Shown piece by piece: positions 10,389 through 20,710 of a stretch of DNA of 64,000 nucleotides. Position 1 is the stretch's first letter; every line of letters starts with the position of its first letter. Where the stretch lies: assembly GCA_030765065.1 (NCBI GenBank), contig CM060988.1:178415065-178479064 (forward strand), written 5' to 3'. The notes under the pieces were generated by a model, which saw only the letters and a program-made list of their open reading frames with translations, did not search any database and was not told the DNA's origin. The position numbers were made by a program, and so were the translations under genes. Source of the stretch: Deroplatys truncata. Its lineage: Eukaryota; Arthropoda; Insecta; Mantodea; Mantidae.

Positions 10389-10660
10389 TCTCCGTGGTGT
10401 AGTGGTTACCATGTTAGCCTCTAGATCCCGAGATCACGGGTTCAAACCCGGAAAAGGCGATGGAATTTTTCGGGCGTAAAAATCCTTAGCATGGCTTCCT
10501 TCTGAAGGGAAGTAAAACCGGTGGTCGTAGATTTACGGCACGTTAACGAACCTCAAGCCTGATAAAAGAGGCCTCTGAGCAAAATTACCGACCAAGATAG
10601 AATGGGACGCTAAGGAGCACAGTAGTTAAAGAGGGTCCATAAATAAAACTCAATTTAATT
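10389..10660 (+). repeat. tRNA-Val-like SINE (SINE2), full-length
   Basis: Head TCCGTGGTGTAGTGGTTACC and B box ACGGGTTCAAACCCGGAAA resemble tRNA-Val. The body has AAAATCCTTAGCATGGCTTC, ACGGCACGTTAACGAACC and AGAGGCCTCTGAGCAAAATT, and the tail ends in AATAAAACTC. The pol III boxes are well kept. No target-site duplication was resolved. Confidence 0.8.
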
Positions 10661-10727
10661 TTTGAACCCGGGTCCTATATTTTATAACCGATATACGTGA
10701 CAGTGTGTTTCAAAAGTTCCAAAGTTG

Positions 10728-10862
10728 TTTTTTTATGGACGCCCTTTAACTGCTATGGTTCTTAGGTCCCATTCAATTTTGGGGGTGAAAGACCTGAAAT
10801 TTAGCTTAGAGGCCTCTTTATAAGGCTTGAGGTTCTTTCATGTGCCGTATATGTACGACACG
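10728..10862 (-). repeat. SINE2 tail, inverted relative to its neighbour
   Basis: The minus-strand sequence (GGCACATGAAAGAACCTCAA, GAGGCCTCTAAGC, ATGGGACCTAAGAACCAT) matches the tail of the plus-strand SINE2 at 10,530-10,655. The pair forms an inverted repeat with arms of about 130 bp and a spacer of about 70 bp. The head is missing. Confidence 0.8.
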
Positions 10863-11640
10863 AGAACACCAGCTTGAGGCAGTATTTTATATCACAACAC
10901 TGTGAGTGCCAGAGTGATTGTAGTGTAAATTAACATTATTGTATGGCATTGATTTGAGATGTTTGTTAATTATAAGCATTGTTATGAAATAAGTTTACAC
11001 GGCCTCACTGAAACTGACAATAGGAATGGGTAACAATGAGCGAGGGGGTGAGTTGTTTATTAATTAGATGAGACAAACAAATGACGTCAGAGTAGCACGC
11101 TTTTCTTTAGAAATGGAGGGAATATCTTCCCTAGAGCATATGTGTTCGTAATTTTGATTGGATATAAAAATAGACGCTAATATTGGCGCGCTTTATTAAC
11201 CAATAACAGCTCTGTTATAATGTTTAGGCATATCGGGGTGAGGGAGTATAAATTCTAAAGCCAGAGACAAGTATTGCACAGTTTAATAGAATCACCCACG
11301 GGTTACACGTCGCACAGTTTAACAGAATCATTCACGAAGTACACGTACGCAATTCTATAGAATCTCTTGCGTCGTAAAGCTAGTTATAAAATGTGAAATA
11401 GTCGAATTAATAATGTGCGGCAAATAAGTGATTGTAGTTACATTCGAAAATATAACAGTTTCAGTCAGGCGTGTATCAAGAGTAAATATGGGAAATTAAT
11501 GAAGTGTGACGGCAATAAAAGTGTAAAAACAAATTCTTTTATCAGTGTTATCTTTTAGTAACAACTCGTTTCCGTTTACACACCCTGTTCAAGAGATTTG
11601 CTCGACTGAGTAATAATAGCTAGCCAGAGGACAAAGAACT
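10863..11640. promoter_or_regulatory. promoter-like unassigned stretch, possibly an old LTR
   Basis: Contains TGACGTCA (CRE-like) at about 11,080, ATTGG/CCAAT-type motifs near 11,155 and 11,200, a TATA-like AGTATAAATT at about 11,248, and AATAAAAGTG at about 11,513. That order fits a pol II promoter followed by a polyadenylation signal, as in an LTR, but no clear TG...CA ends or duplication were found. Confidence 0.3.
11275..11377. repeat. short direct repeat, about 36-bp unit, 2.5 copies
   Basis: CACAGTTTAATAGAATCACC, CACAGTTTAACAGAATCATT and CAATTCTATAGAATCTC recur at about 36-bp spacing, each followed by a TACACGT- or CGTCG-like end. They lie just downstream of the TATA-like motif. Confidence 0.6.
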
Positions 11641-11683
11641 CAAAATTCAAAATAATAAAACAATAACAGGGCTCAGCAAATAA

Positions 11684-11818
11684 GATAACACGAAATAAAC
11701 CGCGACAAGCTTTATTTTCCTTTCGAAGGAAGCCACACTAAGGATTTTTATGCCCAAAGCATGCCGCCCTCTGCCGGGTTTGAACTCGCGACCTCTGTAA
11801 CTAGAAGCCAGGCCCCCC
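11684..11818 (-). repeat. SINE2 fragment
   Basis: Minus strand: CGCGAGTTCAAACCCGGCAG (B box), then AAAAATCCTTAGTGTGGCTT. It is truncated at both ends relative to the copy at 10,389. Confidence 0.75.
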
Positions 11819-12114
11819 CAAAAAAAGTCCCGCAAATTTTCTGCTACAGCTCTCGGACACGTCAAACAGTGTATTTTAGAAGAAACCTTTTCACAGAAAA
11901 TTATCATTGGAAAGCATCTCAAAGGCTTTAATATTGTATATGATTGTACAAGCTGTCAATTGTTTTACATATCAAACGTTGCTGTGGTAACCAAATGGTT
12001 AAGTTTCCTGGCGTTATTGATGCAGTTTATTTGCAGAAATTAACGCAAAATAACAATGTAGTATAAGTCATGACAATTACGTTAGTCATTTAAAAACAGT
12101 TCAACTATTACTTC
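11819..12114. other. no recognised feature
   Basis: AT-rich sequence without a recognisable gene or repeat. Confidence 0.4.
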
Positions 12115-12245
12115 AGTCACCTGTATCTCCCCTGTACCCAAAACGAAATGTGTAACAGAACTGTTGCTGCAAATGATTTATCTCAATTAACATGAAGCAG
12201 ATAGAATAACAAGCTTTACTAAGTATAGTTTATAGAAGAGTGAAT
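12115..12245 (-). repeat. diverged A/B left-part fragment
   Basis: ATCTCAATTAACATGAAGCA followed by a diverged ATAACAAGCTTTACTAAG matches the left segment of A/B with many differences. Confidence 0.55.
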
Positions 12246-12362
12246 AGATGATAGATATTTATATGTCTAACTTGAACACAGTATGTTTAAATGTTTCTAA
12301 GTAGCTATAAATTGCACATGTGTTAGGAACGATGACACAAATTGACGCAGGTATTTCTTTCT

Positions 12363-12984
12363 GCCCCACGTTTAGGCGCAATATGACGTAGCCACGCTAC
12401 GCCTCCAACAATGAAGCAATACCTTTGCCTCACGGTTGCTGCTTGTCTCCTCCCAGTTGGTTCTTCTTTTGCCACGGCTGCTCCAATATGAAACCTTAAC
12501 CTCAGGGTATGCGTGAGTGTGTACAGAGAAACACACAAACGCTGACTTGGAACACTTTTATTCGCTATTTAAAATAACACTTTAGGTTTGCCGATCACTG
12601 TTAAATGCATACGAAGTTGCTTTGTCTTTACCAAGACCGAAGAATATTAACTACAGCTAGGCGTTCTACCCTCTAGCATATTCGCCACCATTCTTCTCCA
12701 CACGACGAGAAAGTCGTCCTGCAATCACCAGGCACTCAGGCAGACTGATCTACCCACGCTAATACAAGGAAAACCAACGCCTAAACTTCCCCTCTCTCCC
12801 CTCAAACGCTCTCCTCAAACTTAGCGTCATGATGCTTAGAGTGGCCTTCACCAGGCTAAGTGCAGCTGTACTGGGCTGTTTAGCAGGAAAAACTTGCTTT
12901 GGTGTTTACCCTTTCTACCTGGGGCTGGTCCCTAATTAACTAAACTGTGCCTGTCTGGTCTTTCTGTCGCTTTTACAGTCAACA
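12363..12984 (-). mobile_element. LTR retrotransposon fossil: 5' LTR plus primer-binding site
   Basis: On the minus strand an LTR-like block of about 600 bp runs from TGTTGACTG (12,984) to CA (12,384), with AATAAA at 12,562-12,557. A few bases on, GCGCCTAAACGTGGGGC (12,379-12,363) resembles the tRNA-Lys type primer-binding site used by many Ty3/retrovirus-like elements. The internal region is absent beyond the first tens of bases. It is an old, broken fragment and the family is uncertain. Confidence 0.5.
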
Positions 12985-13335
12985 ATTTTCACAATGCTTC
13001 TTTTTATACATACACTGATTTTAAATATATTATTACTTATTTTATATCACTATCCTTCTCAGATTATTATGATAAGTATTGCCTTTATAATTCCGGCTTC
13101 AAAATGAATTTCTGAATAAATCAAGGTGACAGTCCAATCCAAACACCGTTCGAGCAAAACTTAAAACAATAAACACACGTTGTTTTATAGTATACATCAT
13201 GACAACTACACATAACGTTATTCCACCATGCAAAACAAAGGTATCCGTGAGCTAGGCTACCGCAGAGCAAGGTCACCAACCCAATACATGCTACTTGTCA
13301 GATCCACTGAAGATGTAAATCACATCTTCACATCC
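12985..13335. other. no recognised feature
   Basis: AT-rich spacer. The last part could be upstream LINE sequence too diverged to read. Confidence 0.4.
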
Positions 13336-13629
13336 ATAACACTCTCAGAGTAAGACGCTCAACACCATTGATAACTTATGCAGCAATTATTTGGTGGCAT
13401 AGGGTCGTTCAAACAGACTGTAAAAATCAAGTAAATAAACTTCAAAGAACAGCATGTGTGGCTGTTACAACAGTTATGAAAACAACTCCTACTGCAGCAA
13501 TGAAGACATCTTGAACCTCACTCCATTACATTTAGTTATAATGAAGGAGATAAGAATGGCACGCTATACTCTGCAATACGCTAAGCAAATAAGAGAATTC
13601 CTGAAATAGACTCAGGTTTGCTAAGACTT
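13336..13629 (+). pseudogene. LINE ORF2 fragment, region after the RT domain
   Basis: Conceptual reading gives LITYAAIIWWHRV, then VNKLQRTACVAVTTVMKTTP, TAAMKTSLNLTPLHLVIMKE and IRMARYTLQYAKQIRE. This is the post-RT connector seen in I/R1/LOA-type LINEs that also carry RNase H (family pattern LQR-ACLAITG-MRTTPT-A-E-LL-LPPL). At least one frameshift is needed near MKTS. It is cut at about 13,629 by an A-repeat array. The same LINE appears to resume at 15,343. Confidence 0.8.
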
Positions 13630-13858
13630 ACACTCACATAACTTTCTCTACTCTTGTACAAACTGTTTTTACAAACGCTTATTCTCCATATGCTTCATGT
13701 TGATCGAGATGTTAATCTTATTGCTAATTTTCTCGTAGGTGCAAGGGGAATTGGTAGACTTTAAGCGATAGTCAAGTATTTTAAGAGGTGGTTGCTATGT
13801 GGAGTACTCCATTCTCTTTGCATTACCAGGGCAAAAAAACACGAATAACGAATTTGAA
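13630..13858 (+). repeat. family A repeat, left-end unit of a tandem array
   Basis: Starts TTACACTCACATAACTTTC and stops after AATAACGAATTTG, about 230 bp. The next unit's left end begins directly. The LINE frame is interrupted exactly here. Confidence 0.85.
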
Positions 13859-14750
13859 AAAAATCTTATGTGTTACACTCACATGACTTTCTCTACTCTT
13901 GTACAAACTATTTTTACAAACGCTTATTCTCCATCTACTTCATGGTAATCGAGATAAACATTTGCAGACTCTATCTTATTGCTAATTTTCTTGTAGATGT
14001 AAGGGGAATATATATTTACAAGGGCAATATAGAAATACACTAGTCTTTAAGCACATACATATCTCTTAATAGTTGGTTGCTAGGTGCAGCACCATTTCCT
14101 TTGCCACAAATTAATACTCTTTGCATATCCAAGACAAAAAATGAATAACGAATTCCATTTGAGAAAATAAGTATTGAAACATTTAAGGGAATAACAAGCA
14201 ATATCTCGAAAATGGTTCACTCAACAAAAAAATGTATATGACATAAATTGTGTATTTTAACGCGATCTACATTTTGTGTGCAGCAAAATTTTGTTATCTC
14301 TTATGATTTACCAGTTATGCAAAAGTCGTTCACAATGAAGAATACTTTTGGATATATTCCCAGAAAATTCAAGAAATACATTTTATTTGTCATGAAAATA
14401 TCTTAAACATATGATATTTTAATCAAAATCGTTAGAGCCATTTTTGAGAAAATTAAAATTTTCGAAAAATCTTCCATGTAAAGGGTAATCTGGGGTGGCG
14501 GGATTTTCTTGAAAACCTTCGTGTCGCATCTCTGGAAGATACTGAGTCTAAACACCAAGTTTGGTGTTTATCAGTCTGTTGGTTTCTGAATTATGCTGTT
14601 CAAAGTCACACACATACATGCACATGTTTCCAAAAATGCCTTTTTTGGATTCAGGGGGTCTCAAAACATGTATTTCCGATGAAATCTCGGTATCGCATTT
14701 TTTGGGTGGAATACAATACTTCCCCTACTTACTATACGTAGTAGAGAAAG
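13859..14750 (+). repeat. family A repeat, complete central unit
   Basis: Left end AAATCTTATGTGTTACACTC to right end ACGTAGTAGAGAAAGTAA, about 0.89 kb. It belongs to the subfamily with AAGGGCAATATAGAAATACA and CAGCACCATTTCCTTTGCC. Confidence 0.9.
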
Positions 14751-15342
14751 TAAAAAGTATAAGTATTGGAAAATTTAAGGGAATAACAAGCAATATCTCG
14801 AAAATGGTTCACTGAACAAAAAAAATGTATCCGACATAAATTGTGTATTTTAACGCGATCTACATTTTATGTGTAGCAAAATTTTGTCTATCTCTTATGG
14901 TTTACCAGTTATTCAAAAGTCGTTCACAATGAAGAATACTTTTCGAGACATTCCCAGAAAATTCGAGATATACATTTTATTTGTCATAAAAATATCTTAA
15001 ACATATGATATTTTAATCAAAATGGATGGACCCATTTATGAGAAAATTAATATTTTCGAAAAATGTTTCATGTAAAGGGTAATCTGGGGTAGAGGGATTT
15101 TCTTAAGAATTATCGTGTCGCATCTCTGGAAGATACTGAACCTAAATACCAAGTTTGATGTTTATCCGACTGTTCGTTTTTGAGTTATGCTGTTCAGACA
15201 CACACATGGACATGTTTCCAAAAATGCTTTTTTGGGATTCAGGGGGTCTCAAAACATATATTGCCGATGAAACCTCGGTATAGAATTTTTGGGTGGAATA
15301 CAATACTTCCTCTACTTACTATACGTAGTAGAGAAAGTAATA
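14751..15342 (+). repeat. family A repeat, right-end unit of a tandem array
   Basis: Starts mid-element at AGTATAAGTATTGGAAAAT, directly joined to the previous right end through a shared GTAAAAAGTA-like string. It ends at a second right end, after which LINE sequence resumes. Confidence 0.9.
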
Positions 15343-16115
15343 GGAGATGCATCTTTAGATATGCCATCAGACTATATAATTCCAATTAAACACTTTATAA
15401 AGAACTTCATGGTCATTACTGAACCTGTACATTGGACGAATAAAACTCTGAAAACTCCAAAGAAAACTTTCCGTTTCCAGACGCCTCAAAAATGGTTCAG
15501 GAAAAGGATCAGGAGTATATGGCATAAGGCAAGGTGCAAAAAGTTTTTTCCCCTTGAGCGAATATGCTACTGTTTTTGAAGCAGAAATTTATGCTATTGT
15601 TCAAGGCATACATAAAAACATAAGGAAAGCTTACACTGGTAAACAGATACTTATCTTCTCAGATAGCCCCGTTGCACTAAAGGCTCCAAGTAGTCGTAAG
15701 TTAACAACCTTGGCAGAACACAATGAAGTTCAGCTCATCTGGGTGCCGGGTCATAGTGGCACAGACGAAAATGAAAAAGCTGATGAACTTGCAAGAAAAG
15801 GAGCAGCTTCAGAATGTATTGTGTCAGAGCTGGTTCTAGGAACATCTCAATGTTTAGTAAGAGAGGCTATTAATAACTGGTCCAAAGTAGAACATCATAA
15901 AACCTGTCTTAAAACTGCGGGAAACAAACATGGTAAACTATGTATTAGAAAACCAAGTATGAAAAGAGCTGAAAGCTTACTTAGATGTAACAGACTTCAG
16001 AAGAGAACAATTAGTGCATTTCTAACGGGGCATGCTCTGTGAAGATTTTGCAAGACAGAAACTGAAAAGCCCAGCACATTATATGCTCCTATGAGACCTT
16101 GGCTTACAGGAGATA
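15343..16115 (+). pseudogene. LINE ORF2 RNase H domain and Cys/His tail
   Basis: The open frame 15,554-16,042 extends upstream without an ATG through NGSGKGSGVYGIRQGAKSFF. It is a type I RNase H: YATVFEAEIYAIVQGI (catalytic E), ILIFSDSPVALKA (catalytic D), and VQLIWVPGHSGTDENEKADE (H and last D). Upstream in the same or a shifted frame lies SDYIIPIKHFIKNFMVI, typical of the spacer before RNase H. After a stop at 16,040 a shifted frame reads RFCKTETEKP then HIICSYETLAYRRY, the C-x-C/H-C motif at the end of such ORF2 proteins. A Tc1 element splits the gene at 16,116. The start shown is the array boundary, not a real start codon. Confidence 0.85.
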
Positions 16116-17473
16116 TGCACTGTTGTTTGTGAAAATTGCAACGCCAGAAAGAATTTCCCAAATAACTCCAAACTCGGTGGGAGTGTAGAAGAGAGTGCAA
16201 GCAATACGTGATTAGGTTTGCAGAGAGATGAGGTACATGTAGAGCTCACTCGTGTCGGTCCGACAAGGTCAGTGTTGTGCCCAGTGTAGTCAGTGCAGAG
16301 CTGTCAAACAAGGTGGAAACAATAAAGCAGGGCCAGTATGTCTCGTCGACGTCAAAGGGAGCCATATCGGCAAGTGAGTGAGTTCGAACGGGGTAGAATG
16401 ATCGGTCTCCGGGAAGCGGGTTTGTGATACCGTGACATTCCGGCTCGTACAGGGCATGCTGATGCGTCTGTGGAAGCAGTGGATAGATGAAGGTCGTACG
16501 TAGCGAAGAGTGGATACTGGACCACAGTACGGGATGACCGTCATTTTGTCCGCATGACCATAACGGAGCGTACAGCTTCATCCACAGTGTTGGCCCGACG
16601 TTTGAGCACTGCAATAGGTGTGAACTTGTCTGCATCAACGGTTCGTCACATTCTGCTGCAGGTTGGACGGGTTGCATGAATGCCATTACGTCGGATTCCA
16701 TTGTCCAGAAACCAGAAGCTCTTCCGACTGCAATGGGCACGTGAACACTGTCACTGGGGTGCTGAGTGGCAAAATGTAGTCTTTTCGGACGAGTCGCGCG
16801 TCAACGTGTCCACTGTTGGCCGCATACATGTCCGGGGTACCGTGGTGAGCGCAACCTAGAGGGCTGCATTGTTGAGCGGCATAGCGTAGAAACACCAGGT
16901 GTGATGGTTTGGGGCGCCATTGGTTACTACAACCTATCTTGCCTCCTACGATTTGAGGGCACTTTGAACAGCAACCGGTACCTAACGGTAGTTGTAGAAC
17001 CTGAGGTACTCCCCCTGCTTCAGGCATCTCCACAGGCCAGATTTCAACAAGGCAATGCCCGGCCACATATTGCGAGGAATGTACAAGCCTTCTTCGAAGA
17101 GCAACGGGTATCATTGCTTCCCTGGCCTGCACATTCGCCTGAACATGTCTGGGATATGGTTGATCCGACATCTGGTGAATCACAGTCCTCCTGTAACCAG
17201 TGTCACGGATTTGTGGGCTCGAATATGAACTGCGTGGAGGGAAATCCCTCAGGAACTTATTCAGAAATTTTTGATTCAATGCCACGGCGTATAGCGGCTC
17301 TAATTGCACCGCATGGAGACCACACCAAATACTGAATATTAGGGCTCAAAGTTCATGTATAGATTTGAAAAGTTTATCATTTGTTACTTGTCATGTACCT
17401 AACCTGTGGTATTAAATTCATTGAATTCATGCGTTTCCTTCTTGGTGTTGCAATTTTCACAAACGGCAGTATA
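16116..17473 (+). mobile_element. Tc1-like transposon with TIRs, inserted in a LINE
   Basis: The ends are inverted repeats of about 27-30 bp sharing GTTTGTGAAAATTGCAAC (left from 16,116, right ending 17,473) and are flanked by TA at 16,114-16,115 and 17,474-17,475. LINE coding sequence lies on both sides (LAYRRY before, LGKMFLEAEKFETIS after), which fixes the boundaries. Length is 1,358 bp. Inside is one decayed transposase gene. Confidence 0.9.
16338..17335 (+). pseudogene. Tc1 transposase, decayed
   Basis: Starts at ATG 16,338 (MSRRRQREPYRQVSEFERGR, MIGLREAGL), the first helix-turn-helix of Tc1 transposases, then runs into stops. Later pieces in shifted frames are VVFSDESRVNV (first catalytic Asp) and the longest open frame, 16,766-17,335, with GVMVWGAIGYYNLSCLLRFE, QQGNARPHIARNVQAFFEEQ and EHVWDMV. 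The second catalytic Asp is replaced by Gly (QGNARPH instead of QDNARPH). A short in-frame deletion has removed the residues between HSP and EHVW, which shortens the DD34E spacing. The gene cannot encode an active enzyme. C-terminal FDSMPRRIAALIAPHG is well preserved. Confidence 0.9.
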
Positions 17474-17640
17474 TATTGATTAGGGAAAATGTTTTTAGAA
17501 GCAGAAAAATTTGAAACCATATCTATTAAGAGACTGTATTCCTTGGTAAAGCGTGCCGATATAATAAAGGGACTTTAAAACGACACAGGTAGCACAATAA
17601 GCCCAAGGCCGAAGTGCATCCGGAGTCATGACAGAAATCT
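17474..17640 (+). pseudogene. LINE ORF2 extreme C-terminus, downstream of the Tc1 insertion
   Basis: Reads LGKMFLEAEKFETISIKRLY, SLVKRADIIKGL, then a stop. This is the usual final helix and stop of RNase-H-bearing LINE ORF2. It continues the frame interrupted by the Tc1 element, apart from one stop at the junction. Confidence 0.8.
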
Positions 17641-18122
17641 GTATCGAACCAGACAAGAATAGACAAGATGCCATGGAAGAATTCGTGAAATGTGAATTAG
17701 TCTTCAGTAGGATGCAGTATGTGTGTAATTCGGAGTTTGTGAACTTGAAGTGAAGTGCGCATTCTCGGAGTGCAAGCTAGGAATGCTGCTATTGCAGGAT
17801 TCCTTGCTGTTATCGTTATAAATTAATGCAAACCAGATTCCAGACTCTAGTAACGGTTGCACGTGCAAACTTCGAACGGACAGGTTTACTGTAACTTGTT
17901 AGAAAGAAAAAAGGCACTCCTTTATCTGATCTGACATGGAACTTCTGTGAGGTCTCAGCATTTCCTAAGGCCTTTCTGTGTCTGGAGGTTGCGTAAGGAA
18001 ATTTGCAAAGGTATTTAATACTACATAGCTGCTTTACCCGAGCTTGCAGAGTAAATTAACTTTAATTAACTTAATGTATCTCCCCTTGTTCCATATAATT
18101 ATTGTACAATGGTCTAGACGTT
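17641..18122. other. no recognised feature, possibly LINE 3' UTR
   Basis: Follows directly on the LINE stop codon, so at least part is probably its 3' UTR. No poly(A) end was recognised. Confidence 0.4.
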
Positions 18123-18235
18123 TTTTTACCTTTTCTACCACGTACATAGTAGGTAGAGAAGGTGTTGCATTCCACCAAAAATTCGATACCGAGATTTAAC
18201 CGGAAAAACACGTTTTGGAGACCCATGAATTAAAA
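18123..18235 (-). repeat. family A/B right-end fragment
   Basis: TTTTACCTTTTCTACCACGT followed by TCCACCAAAAATTCGATACC is a reversed right end. It stops at ACCCATGAATT, where a forward copy begins. Confidence 0.8.
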
Positions 18236-18985
18236 AATCTTATGTGTTACACTCACAAGACTTTCTCTACTCTAGTACAAACTATTTTTACAAACGCTTA
18301 TTGTCCATTCACTTCATGTTAATCGAGATGTTAATCTTATTGTTAATTTTCTTGTAGAGGCAAGGGGAATTGGTAGGCTTTAAGCGATAGTCAAATATTT
18401 TAAGAGCTGGTTGCTATGTGGAGTATTCCATTCTCTTTGTATTACCAGGAGTATCTCGAAAATGGTTTAATCAACAAAAAAAATGTATATGACATAAATT
18501 GTGTATTTTAACGCGATCTACATTTTTTGTGTAGTAAAATTTTGTCTATCTCTTATGGTTTACCAGTTATGCAAAAGTCATTCACAATAAAGAATACTTT
18601 TGGAGACATTCCCAGAAGATTCAAGATATACATTTTATTTGTCATAAAAATATCTTAAACATAGGATACTTTAATCAAAATCGTTAGTCATTTTTGAGAA
18701 AATAAAAATTTTCGAAAAATGTTCCATGTAAAGGTTAATCTGGGGTGGGGGGATTTTCTTGAAAACCTTAGTGTCGCATCTCTGGAAGATACTGAACCTA
18801 AATACCAAGTATAGTGTTTATCCGTCTTTTCGTTTCTGAGTTATGCTGTTCACAGACACACACACACGGAGATGTTTCCATAAATGCTTTTTTGGGTTCG
18901 GGGGTATTTTCGGTGAAATCTCGGTATCGAATTTTTGCATAGAATACATACTTCCCCTACTTAACTATACGTAGTAGAGAAAGTA
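18236..18985 (+). repeat. family A repeat, near-complete
   Basis: Left end AATCTTATGTGTTACACTC to right end ACGTAGTAGAGAAAGTAAA, with internal deletions (the segment after ATTACCAGGAG) and a shortened region after the CA tract. Confidence 0.9.
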
Positions 18986-19002
18986 AAAAAGCTTACGAAG
19001 GC

Positions 19003-20205
19003 TGTTCCAAAAGTACCCGACCTAACACAGAAAACACAAAAATTTTGGGAACAAACATGTTTATTTTTCTACATAGTCTCCTTTCAGCTCGATACACTTT
19101 TCCTAGCGATGTTCAATAGCTGCGATACCCTGTTTATTGTGAGAACCGTCGAGTTCTGCAAAATAGCCATCAACTGCAAACTCCACCTCCTCATTTTTGG
19201 CAAATCTTTTACCACCAAGCCATTTCTTGAACTTTGGAAACAGAAAATAATCAGAGGCGGCTAAGTCCGGCAAATAGGGTGCATGAGGAAGCAATTCAAA
19301 CTTTAACTCATAGCGATAAGAGATGTGGGAACTGGTGTATTGTTATGATGGAACGGAACTTGCTTTTTCGCTAAATGCGGATGTTTTTGCATTATTTCAT
19401 CATTCAAACGTTGCAGTAAGTTTGCGTTATACACGCTATTGTTTGCTTTTCCTTTTTAAAGATAATCAATGAAAATTACCCTATGCGCATTCCAAAAACC
19501 TGACGCCATGACCTTGCCTGCAGATGAAACTACCTTCGCCTGCTTTAGAGCCGATTCTCCCCTTTCAATCCACTGTTTTGATTGTTCCTTCGTCTCAGGT
19601 GTGAAGTGATGGACCTATGTTTTATCCATGGTTATGAATAGACGCAAAAGTTGGCCTTTATTGCAGCGAAACATCGCCAAACACTCGACTGAAACATGCT
19701 CATGACGCTGTTTTTCTTCATTTGTGAGTAAACACGGGACCCATCTTATGCACACCTTTTTCATGTCTAAATTCTCAGTTAGTATGCAATGTACAGAACT
19801 TCTTGAAATGCTTATGATGTCTGCTAGCTTGCGCACTTTAGGCCGAATTCATCCAAAACTATTTTGTGGATTTTCTTCACAATTTCTAGCGTGATCACCT
19901 CATTTGTTTGACCACTGCGATGTTCATCTTGGCAGCTCGTACGGCCTCGCTTAAACTCTGCCACCCAATATTTTACTGTTGTGAACGAATGAGCAGACTC
20001 CCCCAGAGTAGAATCTAGCTCAGCTTTAATATTAGTTGGACTAAGACCTTTCAAATGAAAGTATTGCATCACGTAACGATGACCAGTTTTATCAATGTTT
20101 ACAAATTCGCCGAGAGCTTTCACTACTGATGGCTGCCAAACGAATACCAAACAACGTAGCATCGTCAAACTTCAGCTTTATTATGGTGGTACTTTCTACC
20201 ATAGT
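19003..20205 (-). mobile_element. mariner transposon, decayed
   Basis: The lower-coordinate end carries a mariner-like TIR, GGCTGTTCCAAAAGTACCCG. The far end near 20,190-20,205 shows only a diverged partner (GGTGGTACTTT). The transposase reads GHRYVMQYFHLKGLSPTNIK, KYWVAEFKRGRTSCQDEHRS (helix-turn-helix domains), ILTENLDMKKVCIRWVP, MDKTWVHHFTPETKEQSKQW and DLAASDYFLFPKFKKWLGGK. It is split over several frames. The second catalytic Asp region reads HHNNTPV, where HQDNAPV is expected, so that Asp is lost. Only one transposon gene was ever present, and it is now inactive. Confidence 0.9.
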
Positions 20206-20710
20206 CGTTTGTTAGAAAAGTCCCTTAAATTTTTATGTTATGACAGTGTGTTTTATCTGTTGCTAAATGAACATATTTATGCGCATATCATGGAAGTTTT
20301 CAGTGCATAAATGCATACATATTATATTGTTTATTAGAGCATAAATTTTCTGTCCATATCATACACATAAACATGGTTCTGGTTGCATTTGTTTACAACA
20401 TATGGTACTGCGGACTCGTTTATGTTTTTCTTTTGTTTGTCTACTTTCAAATGCTGAGTATTTGATATTTCAAGTCTTATAGTTAGATCAATAACTTCAG
20501 CTTGAGCTTTTGACCGCTTAACCACATGTCAATTCGACGACTGCTAACATTTGCAGTGAACCTCTTCAATCATGAACCTCCAGTCCTTTAATTCAAAGAT
20601 CATTGGCCAACCTTGGCATCCATTGTTGTGTCTCTTGATTCTCAGTAGCTCTCCCCTAGGACAACTTCCCAACGCTTGTGGAAGGCTTTCGTACTCATTA
20701 CAGCTCTATA
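20206..20710. other. no recognised feature
   Basis: AT-rich spacer between two mariner-type elements. Short open frames here look like chance. Confidence 0.5.

Noticed and set aside
16246-17309. Long minus-strand open frames of 164 and 207 codons.
   Set aside because: They lie antisense to the Tc1 transposase, whose motifs are on the plus strand.
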